The notes under the pieces were generated by a model. The model ran no database searches. It was not told the origin of the DNA and saw only the letters and a program-made list of their open reading frames with translations. A stretch of DNA of 64,000 bases from Campylobacteraceae bacterium (GTDB taxonomy: Bacteria > Campylobacterota > Campylobacteria > Campylobacterales > Campylobacteraceae): the NCBI GenBank assembly GCA_031263195.1, contig JAISGD010000024.1:62001-126000 (forward strand), read 5' to 3'. The translations under genes were made by a program, and so were the position numbers. This document shows positions 1 to 8,258 of the stretch, piece after piece (within the stretch, counting starts at the first letter, position 1; each line of letters starts with the position of its first letter).

Positions 1-219
1 CCCAAATACGCCGCTCATCTTGAAGCGCTATTTCCTGCCGCAGCGGTAAATGAGCACGCCGGCTCGGCATTTTTTCGCTTTCAATCCGAACCTTCGCTTA
101 TCTTAAATCTACAAACAAGAGAGGCGATTGAGCGGTATATCGAAGAGGAGTCCGGCGAGCGTTTTGGCGAATTAATCGAACGTTTCAAGCCAGATGAAAA
201 ATTTTCCGGCAGAGATTAG
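1..219 (+). CDS. C-terminal part of an unknown protein (5' end outside window)
   Basis: An open frame runs from the first base to a TAG stop, giving about 72 residues with no internal start needed, so this is the end of a gene that begins upstream. The fragment is acidic and helical-looking near its end (IERYIEEESGERFGELIERF). I do not recognise a family. The next small ORF begins 18 bases after the stop behind a good ribosome binding site, so the two may be co-transcribed. It is too short for the ORF track because its start is missing. Confidence 0.55.
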   Translation, partial: PKYAAHLEALFPAAAVNEHAGSAFFRFQSEPSLILNLQTREAIERYIEEESGERFGELIERFKPDEKFSGRD

Positions 220-237
220 AGTAAAAAGGAGCGAGAA

Positions 238-555
238 GTGAGCAAAATAGTTGTTTTTATCGCTTTTATCAAGACGGCGGCATTTTTGTCTTTTAGTTCC
301 GTTGTCATGATTTTGAGATATACACAAAGATGGTTTGAGCGAGCGGACATAGAGTTAAAAGTTTTACATGTCTTAAAAGAGCACTCTGCTTACAGTCTTG
401 ATAATCTGTTTTGTCAAAATAGCAATGCGTCGCTTAAATCAACAGGCGCGACATTACTAAGTGGTTTTATCAAAAATGACTTTGACGATAGAAAGCAGAT
501 AAAATTTGTAAAGGTTGAAGCCGATGAGTTTTTGGTTACACACAGATTTTATTAA
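238..555 (+). CDS. Unknown small protein, GTG start
   Basis: An ORF of 105 residues starts at GTG behind a strong Shine-Dalgarno sequence (AAAAAGGAGCGAGAA). The first 25 residues or so are hydrophobic and could be a membrane segment; the rest is mixed and soluble-looking. No family is recognised. Its end overlaps the next ORF (515..757) in another frame. The two could be separate genes or one gene with a frameshift around base 540, and the sequence does not decide between these. Confidence 0.45.
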   Translation: MSKIVVFIAFIKTAAFLSFSSVVMILRYTQRWFERADIELKVLHVLKEHSAYSLDNLFCQNSNASLKSTGATLLSGFIKNDFDDRKQIKFVKVEADEFLVTHRFY

Positions 556-757
556 ACGCGAATTTGACGTAAATGCGAGCGAACGGCTTATAAGGATGAG
601 GTTTGCGGGTGTGAGCGCGGAGCAAACGGAGGCGATTTTGGCTGTGGCGGCAAAGATAAACGCGGCAGGCGAGATACGAAAGACAGGCGGTGCGGCGATG
701 AGTTTTGATGTTAGGCTAATTGGTACAAAAGATGGTGAAGGGCGGATTTTAGCGTAG
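515..757 (+). CDS. Unknown small ORF overlapping the previous one
   Basis: An 80-residue ORF whose middle (SERLIRMRFAGVSAEQTEAI) resembles the short helical 'aGvsxeQAeAi' segment of many small coiled-coil proteins (DUF1640-like), which is only a loose resemblance. No convincing ribosome binding site precedes the first ATG; an internal ATG at 595 is an alternative start. It overlaps 238..555 by 41 bases. It may be a remnant or the shifted continuation of that ORF. Confidence 0.35.
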   Translation: MKPMSFWLHTDFIKREFDVNASERLIRMRFAGVSAEQTEAILAVAAKINAAGEIRKTGGAAMSFDVRLIGTKDGEGRILA

Positions 758-1327
758 CTTTTTCATTTCGCCAATCAGTGCCCGACGCCATGTTCTTTGA
801 TAATGTATTTGGTTTAGGCGCGAAATGCATCGTAATATTGCGGCTTATGCATCCAAATTATCAAGCTGTACCGTGTAGGTTGCAATAGCAAAACATATAT
901 GCTAAAGGATATTGCGCGACAAAACTTTACATATGAGAGTTTCTACATGTAAAGATAGATTGTCATTTGGTTTGTGATTATGCCTTTCTTGTTGTGAGGA
1001 AGCAGGCGGCGCGCCAACCCAAATAGGCGTTATCAGTAGCGGCAATACGGATTATTTGACGATTTGAGAGATTTATTTCGTCATTGACAGAGGTTTTTAT
1101 TGCGAAATATTTGCAAGGATGAACGGCGCGGATTTATCTGTTGCAGATGTGATTTAGCGTATTTTTCAAATTGTCCGCATAACGCCCGCTATAACAGAAC
1201 GGATTATTTATCTTTTTAAAAACTGATAGATTTGTCCGTTTCAAAAGTTTGGATTTGACAAAAATTAAGGCTTTTATTGCGTTGGAATGATTGACATGTA
1301 CGGATTAAATATTTAAAGGAGGTTTAT
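758..1327. other. Gene-free stretch upstream of the sulfur island
   Basis: About 570 bases with no credible ORF. It contains one TACATGTA palindrome (944..951) and a decayed repeat (987..1078) that has a second copy at 2551..2640, on the other side of the monooxygenase gene. The strong ribosome binding site (AAAGGAGG) of the next gene lies at its right end. Confidence 0.6.
987..1078 (+). repeat. Decayed dispersed repeat, copy A
   Basis: This segment aligns by eye with 2551..2640. Both have a 'ttrt.aggagc..gcggg' start, then ttatcagta, then a 'ttattt.acg.tttgagagatttattt' end. The left part looks like a degenerate version of the cattgcgag...gcaatcc repeat seen intact at 7241, 7777 and 42232. 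Confidence 0.5.
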
Positions 1328-2518
1328 ATGAGTATTGAGGCGTTAAGAGAGCGTTTCGCTCCGATTTTTGAGAAAATTGCGGCAAGCGCGGCAGAACGTG
1401 AAAACAAACGCGAACTGGCTTATGATGAGGTTAAAGAGCTTTTAGTTGCGGGGTTTGGCGCGCTTAGAGTTCCTAAGGAGTTTGGCGGGCTTGGCGCGAC
1501 TATTCGCGAGCAGTTTGAATTGTTGATTGATTTGGCGGCGGCGGATTCCAATCTTTCACAATCGTTTCGTCCGCACTTGATATTTGTTGAGGAGCAGCGA
1601 CTTTATGCGCTTAAAGGTTCTGATAACGCTAAGAATTGGCTCAAACGTGCAGTTAAGGGTAAATTTTTCGGCAATGCTGTAACAGAGCTTGGTTTTGGAG
1701 CGTCAAAGCGTTATCAAACGGCGGTTACGCGTGCAAAGGACGGTTCTTTGCGTTTGAACGGCGAAAAGTTTTACAGCACCGGTTCGCTTTATGCCGACTA
1801 TATAGCGGTTGCGGCAGATTTGGATGGAAAACGTGTGAGCGTCGCGGTCGCGGCGAATGCTGAAGGGTTAACGCAAAAGGACGATTGGGACGGCTTCGGA
1901 CAAAGACTTACCGCAAGTGGCTCATCTACATATAACAATGTTCTTGTGAATGAGGAGGATATTTTGGGAGACGGCTACGGCAGGGCTGGACGTTCATGGG
2001 CGACTGCTTATTTGCAATTGGTGCTTTTGGCTTCGCTTGCCGGTATCGCGCGTCGCTCAAAAGAGGACGCGATAGCGTGGGTACGTCAGCGAACGCGCAC
2101 ATTCAGTCACGCTCCGGCTGCACTTCCTCGTAATGACTCGCTTGTTCAGGAGACTGTCGGACAGATAGCTTCTGCAGCGTACGGAGCGAAAACAGCGGTG
2201 ATTGGTGTGGCGGAAACATTGGATACAGTAATCAACGCAGGCGGCGAGGATAACGATTTGCTGGAGTTAACGGAGAGGACGATAGCGCTGGCTCAAGGAG
2301 TGGTTATCAATTTATCGCTTGACGCCGCAAGCAGAATCTTTGAAACAGGCGGAGCGTCGGTGGCGTCGAGCGCATTGGCATTAGATAGACACTGGAGAAA
2401 CGCGCGAACTTTAGCCGCGCACAATCCGCTCTCGTACAAATATCGCTCTTTAGGTGCGAATCTCTTGAATGGCGAAGAGTTGCCGTATCATTGGAGTGCG
2501 GGTGTGAGAGAGGTTTGA
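1328..2518 (+). CDS. DszC/SfnB-type flavin-dependent monooxygenase (acyl-CoA dehydrogenase fold)
   Basis: A 396-residue protein of the acyl-CoA dehydrogenase superfamily. The N-terminal helical domain (RVPKEFGGLGA near 50), middle beta domain (VTELGFGA, NGEKFYSTGS at about 115-155) and C-terminal helical domain are all present. The C-terminal motif DRHWRNARTLAAHNP is typical of the DszC/SfnB group D flavoprotein monooxygenases, which use reduced flavin and oxygen on organosulfur compounds, rather than of true acyl-CoA dehydrogenases. A very strong AAAGGAGG ribosome binding site supports the start. The MetNIQ-type importer and DszA-like monooxygenase downstream support a sulfur-acquisition role. 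The exact substrate cannot be read from sequence. Base composition is richer in G+C than the housekeeping genes, which suggests acquisition. Confidence 0.82.
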   Translation: MSIEALRERFAPIFEKIAASAAERENKRELAYDEVKELLVAGFGALRVPKEFGGLGATIREQFELLIDLAAADSNLSQSFRPHLIFVEEQRLYALKGSDNAKNWLKRAVKGKFFGNAVTELGFGASKRYQTAVTRAKDGSLRLNGEKFYSTGSLYADYIAVAADLDGKRVSVAVAANAEGLTQKDDWDGFGQRLTASGSSTYNNVLVNEEDILGDGYGRAGRSWATAYLQLVLLASLAGIARRSKEDAIAWVRQRTRTFSHAPAALPRNDSLVQETVGQIASAAYGAKTAVIGVAETLDTVINAGGEDNDLLELTERTIALAQGVVINLSLDAASRIFETGGASVASSALALDRHWRNARTLAAHNPLSYKYRSLGANLLNGEELPYHWSAGVREV

Positions 2519-2550
2519 GAATGGCAACAATGTTCGGAGCTTTAGCGGCT

Positions 2551-2640
2551 TTGTCATTATGAGGAGCGGGCGGGTATGCCAGTTCATAGGTATTATCAGT
2601 AATGATAATGCGAGTTATTTAACGTTTTGAGAGATTTATT
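2551..2640 (+). repeat. Decayed dispersed repeat, copy B
   Basis: Partner of 987..1078 in the same orientation, so the two copies flank the DszC-like gene as imperfect direct repeats. The copies share the tail tttgagagatttattt. Confidence 0.5.
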
Positions 2641-3122
2641 TGTATTAATAAAAGCGGCGATAACAGTGATGTTGAAATTGTCATATAACTTAAGTTTTGG
2701 AGTGCTTACGCGAGATGGATTGCCAAGCTATAAAGTTATTCAACGCTACATGTAAGGAATATCATAAGCGATAAAAGCTTTTGCATATGAGTTATCGTTT
2801 GATTTTATCGGTTTTGCAATGCGTTTAGCCTTGTCACTTGCAAAAAAAGCGACGCATCAATTTGTGGATTGCAGATAAAGACAAAGCGAAGGCTTGTTTG
2901 ATTTTTCAAACTGCTTTGCCCTGATTTGCGATGCGGAACACTTGCATATTTGTCGGATTGCAATGCTTAAGATGATAAAAAACATTACATGTAAGCAAAA
3001 GTTCTTACATGTAAAGATTGCGCTGATTTGCAGTTCGCGATGACGGAAAAAAATGAGGCGTATCGCTTGTTCACAACGGTGAAGCGTAAGAGATTTAACG
3101 TATGAACGTGTATCAAATCACT

Positions 3123-3228
3123 GATATTTTGGAAACGCCGATATAAATTGATACAAGAGGTTTAACGCGCAGCGTTATCAAAAACACGCCGATGTTTTGG
3201 AACATCGGTATAAAAATACAAACAGGAG
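3123..3228 (+). repeat. Two imperfect 38-base direct repeats in the metQ-like leader
   Basis: Unit 1 (3123..3160) begins gatattttggaaacgccgat and unit 2 (3191..3228) begins gatgttttggaacatcggt. Both continue with an A-rich part and end in a purine-rich stretch (caagagg / aacaggag). Unit 2 supplies the ribosome binding site of the next gene. A small AACGC-gca-GCGTT hairpin lies between them. Confidence 0.45.
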
Positions 3229-3236
3229 ATAAAAAA

Positions 3237-4040
3237 ATGAGGACAATATTTAAAGTTATATTAGCGTTTTTGACGCTTTCAAGTTTCGCGCTTGCCGCCG
3301 ATAAAATTAAAGTCGGAAGCGTGCCTGGCGCTTATGGGGATTCTATTGAAGCGGCGGCGAAAGAAGCGAAAAAATACGGCATTGAAGTAGAGGTGGTGGA
3401 GTTCACTGACTGGACGACGATTAACGTGGCTACCGACAAGGGCGATATTGATTTGAATTATTATCAGCACGAACCTTTTTTGAACAATGCGATTGAGAAA
3501 AACGGCTACAAACTCACACCTATTGGTTGGGGTGTGCTTTCAAACATCGGACTTTACTCAGCCAAACACAAAACATTTGACACGATACCGGATAAAGGCG
3601 TTGTAGCTATCGCTAACGACCCAGTAAATCAAGGACGCGGACTGTTGCTGCTTCAAAAAGCGGGACTTATCAAGCTAAAAGACGGCGGTCATGATAAGTC
3701 GACGCTTGACGATATCACGGATAATCCCAAAAAACTGCGCTTCACAGAAGTAGAAGGCGTTCAACTGGTACGCACGATAAGCGAAGTGGATTTAGCGTTG
3801 AGTTACCCGCATTTTATCGTGGCTGCGGGTACGTTTGATCCTTCAAGCGGATTGATTTGGGGTGGTATAGAAGATAAAAAATATACCATTCGCTTTGTAG
3901 TTCCGACAGCGAAAAAAGATGATCCGATACTGCGCAAGTTTGTTGAGATATATCAAAATTCGCCGACTGTTATAGAAGTGATTAAAAAAGGCTTTAACAA
4001 CGACCCGCGTCTTTACACGCTTACATGGCAAAACCAATAA
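3237..4040 (+). CDS. metQ: MetQ/NlpA-family substrate-binding protein of an ABC importer
   Basis: The ORF track start (3192) is too early. ATG 3237 has a GGAG eight bases upstream and begins a clear signal peptide (MRTIFKVILAFLTLSSFALA), giving 267 residues. The mature protein starts KIKVGSVPGAYGD and contains NLNYYQHEPFLN, typical of NlpA/MetQ binding proteins. There is no lipobox cysteine, so it is a free periplasmic protein rather than the lipoprotein common in this family. It sits 10 bases before the metN-like ATPase gene. Family members bind methionine or other small sulfur compounds; given the two flanking monooxygenases, the ligand here may be an oxidised or unusual sulfur compound. 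Confidence 0.85.
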   Translation: MRTIFKVILAFLTLSSFALAADKIKVGSVPGAYGDSIEAAAKEAKKYGIEVEVVEFTDWTTINVATDKGDIDLNYYQHEPFLNNAIEKNGYKLTPIGWGVLSNIGLYSAKHKTFDTIPDKGVVAIANDPVNQGRGLLLLQKAGLIKLKDGGHDKSTLDDITDNPKKLRFTEVEGVQLVRTISEVDLALSYPHFIVAAGTFDPSSGLIWGGIEDKKYTIRFVVPTAKKDDPILRKFVEIYQNSPTVIEVIKKGFNNDPRLYTLTWQNQ

Positions 4041-4050
4041 GGCGGTTTAA

Positions 4051-5184
4051 ATGGCGCTTTCAACTGATATTTTTGATATCGCCCAAAAGTCAGCCAACAT
4101 CAGCCAAGATATAATTCGCGGCGAAGTAAAACTTGAAGCGGTGAGCAAAATCTACCGCTCAAGTACGGGTGAAGTAAAGGCTCTTGCTAACGTGAGTTTG
4201 GATATTAAAAGCGGTGAGATATTCGGTATTATCGGGCGTTCCGGTGCCGGTAAATCAAGTCTTTTGCGTATGATAAACCGCCTTGAAAAGCCAACGTTTG
4301 GACGCGTTTTGGTAAATGGCGAAGATATTGCTTTACTCAATGAAAAAGAGCTTGTAGCTTTGAGGCGACGGATTGGTATGATATTTCAGCATTTTAATTT
4401 GCTTTCAGCCAAAACCGTGTTTGAAAATATCGCGTTGCCTTTAAAAGTAGCCGGAGCAAGCCGCGAATATATTAAGTCACGAACAAACGCGCTATTAGAA
4501 CTTGTAGGACTTGGCGAAAAGAGCAAGACGTACCCAAGCAGGCTAAGCGGCGGGCAAAAACAGCGAGTCGGCATAGCCAGAGCGCTTGCCACGCAACCTG
4601 AAATACTGTTGTGCGACGAGGCTACAAGTGCTTTAGACCCCGAAACGACAAGTTCCATTTTGCAATTATTGCGCGACATTAACAAAAAGCTTGGCATTAC
4701 GATAATTCTAATTACGCACGAAATGAGCGTCATTCGTGAAATCGCCGACAGAACGCTTGTTTTAGAAAAAGGCGAGATAGCCGAGCTTGGCGAAGTGTGG
4801 CGCGTATTCGGCGCGCCGCGTCACGAGGCTACGCGCGCTCTGCTCGCGCATTTGCGTCAAAATTTGCCTGACGATTTGGTAGAGATTTTGCTGAAAAACA
4901 AACCCGAACATGCCAACTACAATCAAATAGTAGCGCTTGAATATACGGGCGAGGGCGCGCTTGAACCTGATTTGGCGCGCATAGCGAGCGTTCTTCACAC
5001 AAAAGTTCAATTAATTCACGGCGGGGTTGATCGCATACAAGGGCGGGCTTTCGGGCGACTTTTGGTATCAATCCCAAGCGAAGCGCGGCTGCCGGATTTG
5101 GAGCCGCTCACACGTGGCGACAATGCCATAGTTCATCATATGGAGGTAATAGGTTATGTCCCTCTCCCTGACTATTCCATTTGA
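4051..5184 (+). CDS. metN: MetN-type ABC transporter ATP-binding protein
   Basis: A 377-residue ATPase. It has Walker A GRSGAGKS (about 62-69), ABC signature LSGGQKQR (about 165-172), Walker B ILLCDEATS, and an H-loop in LITHEMSV. After the nucleotide-binding domain there is a C-terminal extension of about 80 residues (from LEPDLARIAS to the end) of the NIL/ACT-like type that lets methionine importers sense ligand. It has an unusual 25-residue N-terminal lead before EVKLEAVSKIY. The gene lies between the binding protein and the permease, overlapping the permease start by 29 bases, so the three form one operon and one transporter at the inner membrane. Confidence 0.88.
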   Translation: MALSTDIFDIAQKSANISQDIIRGEVKLEAVSKIYRSSTGEVKALANVSLDIKSGEIFGIIGRSGAGKSSLLRMINRLEKPTFGRVLVNGEDIALLNEKELVALRRRIGMIFQHFNLLSAKTVFENIALPLKVAGASREYIKSRTNALLELVGLGEKSKTYPSRLSGGQKQRVGIARALATQPEILLCDEATSALDPETTSSILQLLRDINKKLGITIILITHEMSVIREIADRTLVLEKGEIAELGEVWRVFGAPRHEATRALLAHLRQNLPDDLVEILLKNKPEHANYNQIVALEYTGEGALEPDLARIASVLHTKVQLIHGGVDRIQGRAFGRLLVSIPSEARLPDLEPLTRGDNAIVHHMEVIGYVPLPDYSI

Positions 5185-5818
5185 GCGTTATGCGAACGCT
5201 TTTTTAGACACATTGGTTATGAGCGGTATCTCCGGCGCAATCACATTTTTCGTCGGAATACCGCTCGCGGTGCTGCTTGTCATCACACAAAAGAACGGCT
5301 TTTTAGCCGCGCCCAAACTAAACGCCGTATTGGGATGGATTATCAACGGTTTTCGCGCAACGCCTTTCATCGTGCTTTTGGTGGCGCTAATCCCATTTAC
5401 GAAGTTTATCGTCGGCACGACTATCGGCGTTTGGGCGGCAATCGTTCCGATGACTATCAGTGCGTCGCCGTTTTTCGCTCGAATTGCCGAGGTAAGTTTG
5501 CGTGAAGTTGACAATGGCTTGATAGAGGCGGCACAGGCGATGGGATGCAACAAACTACATATCATTTGGTATGTGTTGCTGCCGGAAGCTCTGCCCGGTA
5601 TTATAGGCGGTTTTACGGTTACATTGGTCTCTATCATCAACGCTTCGGCGATGGCAGGAGCGGTGGGTGCCGGCGGACTTGGGGATTTGGCTTTGCGATA
5701 CGGTTATCAGCGTTTTGATACACAAGTGATGATTATCGTAATCGCTGTATTGATAGCGTTAGTGTGCTTTGTGCAGTTGATAGGCGATTCTATCGCGCGC
5801 TATTTGCGCTCGCGCTGA
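5156..5818 (+). CDS. metI: MetI-type ABC transporter permease
   Basis: A 220-residue membrane protein with five or six hydrophobic segments and the permease coupling motif EAAQAMGCNKLHIIWYVLLPEALPG that contacts the ATPase. This matches the MetI family in length and order. The ATG at 5156 lies inside the metN end and is preceded by GGAGG at a normal distance, suggesting translational coupling. It forms the membrane channel of the MetNIQ-type importer. The DszA-like gene follows 21 bases after the stop, so it is probably in the same transcript. Confidence 0.87.
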   Translation: MSLSLTIPFERYANAFLDTLVMSGISGAITFFVGIPLAVLLVITQKNGFLAAPKLNAVLGWIINGFRATPFIVLLVALIPFTKFIVGTTIGVWAAIVPMTISASPFFARIAEVSLREVDNGLIEAAQAMGCNKLHIIWYVLLPEALPGIIGGFTVTLVSIINASAMAGAVGAGGLGDLALRYGYQRFDTQVMIIVIAVLIALVCFVQLIGDSIARYLRSR

Positions 5819-5839
5819 TTTTAAACAAAGGAAAATACA

Positions 5840-7195
5840 ATGAGTAAAAAACAGATTTTATTAAACGCATTTCAGATGAATTGCATCGGACACATTCAGC
5901 ATGGACTTTGGACGCACCCGCAAGATCGTTCCATATTTTTCAACGACCTTGATTATTGGACGGATAGTGCCAAAATACTTGAGAGATATCTTTTTGACGG
6001 TATTTTTATAGCCGATATTTTCGGCTACTATGACGTTTACAGGGGCGATGTTGATATTACTTTAAAAGAGAGCGTTCAACTGCCGACTAACGATCCGTGG
6101 ACATTGGTGAGCGCGATGGCGGCTGTTACGGAACATTTGGGACTTGGAATCACCGCTACCGTTCGAGCCGAAAATCCTTACGCATTCGCGCGTCGCGTCT
6201 CAAGTCTTGACCATCTCACAAAAGGCAGACTTGGATGGAATATCGTCACAGGTTATACCGACAGTGGTGCGAAAGGTTTGGGTTACGACCAATTGGACGA
6301 ACACGACAAACGATACGACAGAGCCGATGAGTTTTTAGAGGTATTGTATAAACTTTGGGAGGGAAGCTGGGCGGACGATGCCGTAGTTGTTGACAGAAAA
6401 AACCGTATTTACGCGCGTCCCGAACGAGTGCGCGCGATTAGCCACAATGGCAAATATTATCAGTCAAACGCGATACACGGTAGTTCCCCGTCGCCTCAAC
6501 GAACGCCCGTGTTATTCCAAGCCGGAGCAAGTGCGCGTGGCAGAACATTCGCAGGCAAACACGCGGAAGCGGCGTTTATCTCGGCGCCGACGATAGAGCG
6601 CGCTCGCGAACTTTCACGCAAAATCCGTCAAGCCGCAGTAGATGCCGGACGAAAACCAGAAGACGTCAAAATTTTTGCGGGGTTAGCCGCTGTTGCCGGC
6701 GCGACGCAAAAAGTAGCGCAAGAAAAATACGATGAATATATCAAATACGCCAATCCCGAAGCGAATTTGACGCATTTCGCAGGAAGTACAGGTATTGATT
6801 TTTCAAAATTTGACCTTGATACGCCGATAGATTACGGTATTAGTAATTACATTCAAACATCATCCGAATATGCCGCGCAAAAACATCTTACGGTGCGCGA
6901 CTTGCTTCGTGAGAAGGCGCTTAGCTCTCACTATCATACGATTGTGGGCGATGGGTCGCAAGTAGCTGACGAGCTTATAAAATGGATAGACGAGGGCGAA
7001 CTTGACGGCATAAACTTAAGCCGCGTGGTAGTTCCGGGCACTTGGGAGGATTTTGGGCAGATTGTGATTCCGGAATTACAAAATCGTGGACGTTTCAAAA
7101 CCTCTTACAGCGAAGGAACATTGCGCAAAAAAGTATTTGGACAAGACAGACTCAACGACCGCCATCCCGCCGCAGAATATAAGTTTGAGAAATAA
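5840..7195 (+). CDS. DszA/NtaA/SnaA-family FMN-dependent monooxygenase
   Basis: A 451-residue luciferase-like (LLM class) protein. The N-terminal GHIQHGLWTHPQDRS and the later TARRVSSLDHLTKGRLGWNIVT-type block (here ARRVSSLDHLTKGR) and PVLFQAGAS are hallmarks of the DszA / NtaA / DmoA branch, which oxidises sulfones, aminoacetates or dialkyl sulfides using FMNH2 and oxygen. AAAGGAAAATACA before the ATG is a good ribosome binding site. Paired with the DszC-like enzyme and an importer, it probably breaks a C-S bond to release usable sulfur. No flavin reductase is encoded in the cluster, so reduced FMN must come from elsewhere. Confidence 0.86.
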   Translation: MSKKQILLNAFQMNCIGHIQHGLWTHPQDRSIFFNDLDYWTDSAKILERYLFDGIFIADIFGYYDVYRGDVDITLKESVQLPTNDPWTLVSAMAAVTEHLGLGITATVRAENPYAFARRVSSLDHLTKGRLGWNIVTGYTDSGAKGLGYDQLDEHDKRYDRADEFLEVLYKLWEGSWADDAVVVDRKNRIYARPERVRAISHNGKYYQSNAIHGSSPSPQRTPVLFQAGASARGRTFAGKHAEAAFISAPTIERARELSRKIRQAAVDAGRKPEDVKIFAGLAAVAGATQKVAQEKYDEYIKYANPEANLTHFAGSTGIDFSKFDLDTPIDYGISNYIQTSSEYAAQKHLTVRDLLREKALSSHYHTIVGDGSQVADELIKWIDEGELDGINLSRVVVPGTWEDFGQIVIPELQNRGRFKTSYSEGTLRKKVFGQDRLNDRHPAAEYKFEK

Positions 7196-7220
7196 ACGTT
7201 TTAGCTGCATTAAAAAATTG

Positions 7221-7239
7221 AGAGGGGATATTCCCCTCT
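7221..7239 (-). terminator. Possible terminator hairpin
   Basis: A perfect hairpin AGAGGGGA-tat-TCCCCTCT. On the minus strand it is followed by CAATTTTTT, as in a Rho-independent terminator. On the plus strand, where the monooxygenase operon ends 25 bases earlier, it has no U-run but could still stall or protect the transcript end. The only minus-strand gene nearby is the DMT permease, more than 1.1 kb upstream. Confidence 0.45.
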
Positions 7240-7240
7240 A

Positions 7241-7274
7241 TCATTGCGAGGAGTGCGGCGACATAGCAATCCAA
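7241..7274 (+). repeat. cattgcgag/gcaatcc repeat unit
   Basis: tcattgcgaggag...agcaatccaa, direct orientation. It is followed, as in copies A and B at 987 and 2551, by an 'acgaattatttgatattt'-like tail, which links the two repeat groups. Confidence 0.6.
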
Positions 7275-7776
7275 AAGAATTATGAATGAAATCGACACGA
7301 ATTATTTGATATTTTTAACACTTCATATCGGTTTGCAATTCACAAATTGCTGTTTTATTTGTGATGACAACTATCTTATCGCAGGAAACATGTAATGTAA
7401 TGGCTGTCAAAATTTTGGATATTTACGCCATTTTTTAAGCGCTTCGCAATGACGAAAGATAATTATCTGCCATTTATCTCCTCGCAACGACGCAATTATT
7501 CTCCGTAGTCAAATCGGTAAAGCAATTCATCTTTACATGTAGAGTTTTTGTCGTTTTACGCTTTTGTATATAAAATATTTGTACATCTTATTTTTTATCC
7601 CAAGCCAATATAATTTCTCTCTCAATTTTTACATGTAAGCGTTTTGCACTTTTGGCTGATGTAGAGGGGAGGGCATTATTAAAAACCGACAAATCCATCT
7701 ACATGTAAAAGCAGCTTTAGCTATTTACATATAAAAGCTTTATCACTTATAATATTTTTCACATGCAGGTTTTTCC

Positions 7777-7814
7777 CGTCATTGCGAGCTGATGAAATCA
7801 GCGCGGCAATCCAT
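7777..7814 (+). repeat. cattgcgag/gcaatcc repeat unit
   Basis: cgtcattgcgagctgatgaaatcagcgcggcaatccat in direct orientation, nearly identical to 42236..42273. Inside the unit, ctgatgaaatcag is a small inverted repeat. It is followed by an acatataa near-palindrome. Confidence 0.7.
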
Positions 7815-7994
7815 CTTTACATATAAGAGCGACTTTATACCTATCACATATATATTTCTCTATTATTGCGAACGAAGTGCGATAATCTGGAAAAACACAA
7901 ACCAAAGCCATATTTTTTTAAAAAGCGATTTATATTATTTGTTTGTATGTTACATGTAAGATGATTTTGGAGTTTAATTTTAGGAATGTTTTTT

Positions 7995-8031
7995 TGGATT
8001 GCTTCGTTGCTAACGCTCCAAGCTCATGACG
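7995..8031 (-). repeat. cattgcgag/gcaatcc repeat unit, inverted
   Basis: tggattgcttcgttgctaacgctcc... reads as the reverse complement of the unit; the cattgcgag end is decayed (agctcatgacg). Confidence 0.6.
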
Positions 8032-8140
8032 AAATTACAATTCTTTGTCATTGCAGTACATACGGAGTACTCCCCAAACATTCGTTCTTAAATCTTAATG
8101 CATATTGTTCTGCCGTTGTGCAATTCGTGTTTTCCATTTC

Positions 8141-8175
8141 ATCATTGCAAGCTGATGAAATCATCGCGACAATCT
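8141..8175 (+). repeat. cattgcgag/gcaatcc repeat unit
   Basis: atcattgcaagctgatgaaatcatcgcgacaatct, direct orientation, with a few base changes from the 7777 unit. Confidence 0.6.
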
Positions 8176-8219
8176 ACTTCTTTGTTATTGCGAACAATTT
8201 GTATAATTACATGTAAAAA

Positions 8220-8258
8220 TGGATTGTTTCGTCGCTAATGCTCCTCGCAATGACGGAA
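8220..8258 (-). repeat. cattgcgag/gcaatcc repeat unit, inverted
   Basis: tggattgtttcgtcgctaatgctcctcgcaatgacgg is an inverted unit immediately after a full TTACATGTAA palindrome (8207..8216). Together with 8141..8175 it could fold into a long hairpin. Confidence 0.65.

Larger units (their letters stand above)
2519..3236. other. Gene-free leader region before the MetQ-like gene
   Basis: About 700 bases without a credible gene. It holds a decayed repeat (2551..2640), three TACATGTA palindromes (2747, 2986, 3006) and two related 38-base units just before the metQ-like start. A perfect hairpin (CCGATGTT-ttgg-AACATCGG) lies within 50 bases of the start codon. The 5' end of the transcript could therefore be structured. 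I see no known riboswitch pattern. Confidence 0.55.

Noticed and set aside
1328-2518. Acyl-CoA dehydrogenase for fatty acid breakdown, linked to the FadL/acyl-CoA ligase pair
   Set aside because: The C-terminal HWRNARTLAAHNP motif and the neighbouring MetNIQ and DszA-like genes point to a sulfur monooxygenase, and the gene is far from the fatty acid pair.
4386-4733. 115-residue ORF opposite metN
   Set aside because: Antisense of a well-supported ABC ATPase; no independent start signal.
7986-8216. 76-residue ORF in the track
   Set aside because: It lies entirely in repeat units and palindromes and reads like the familiar false proteins translated from such repeats.
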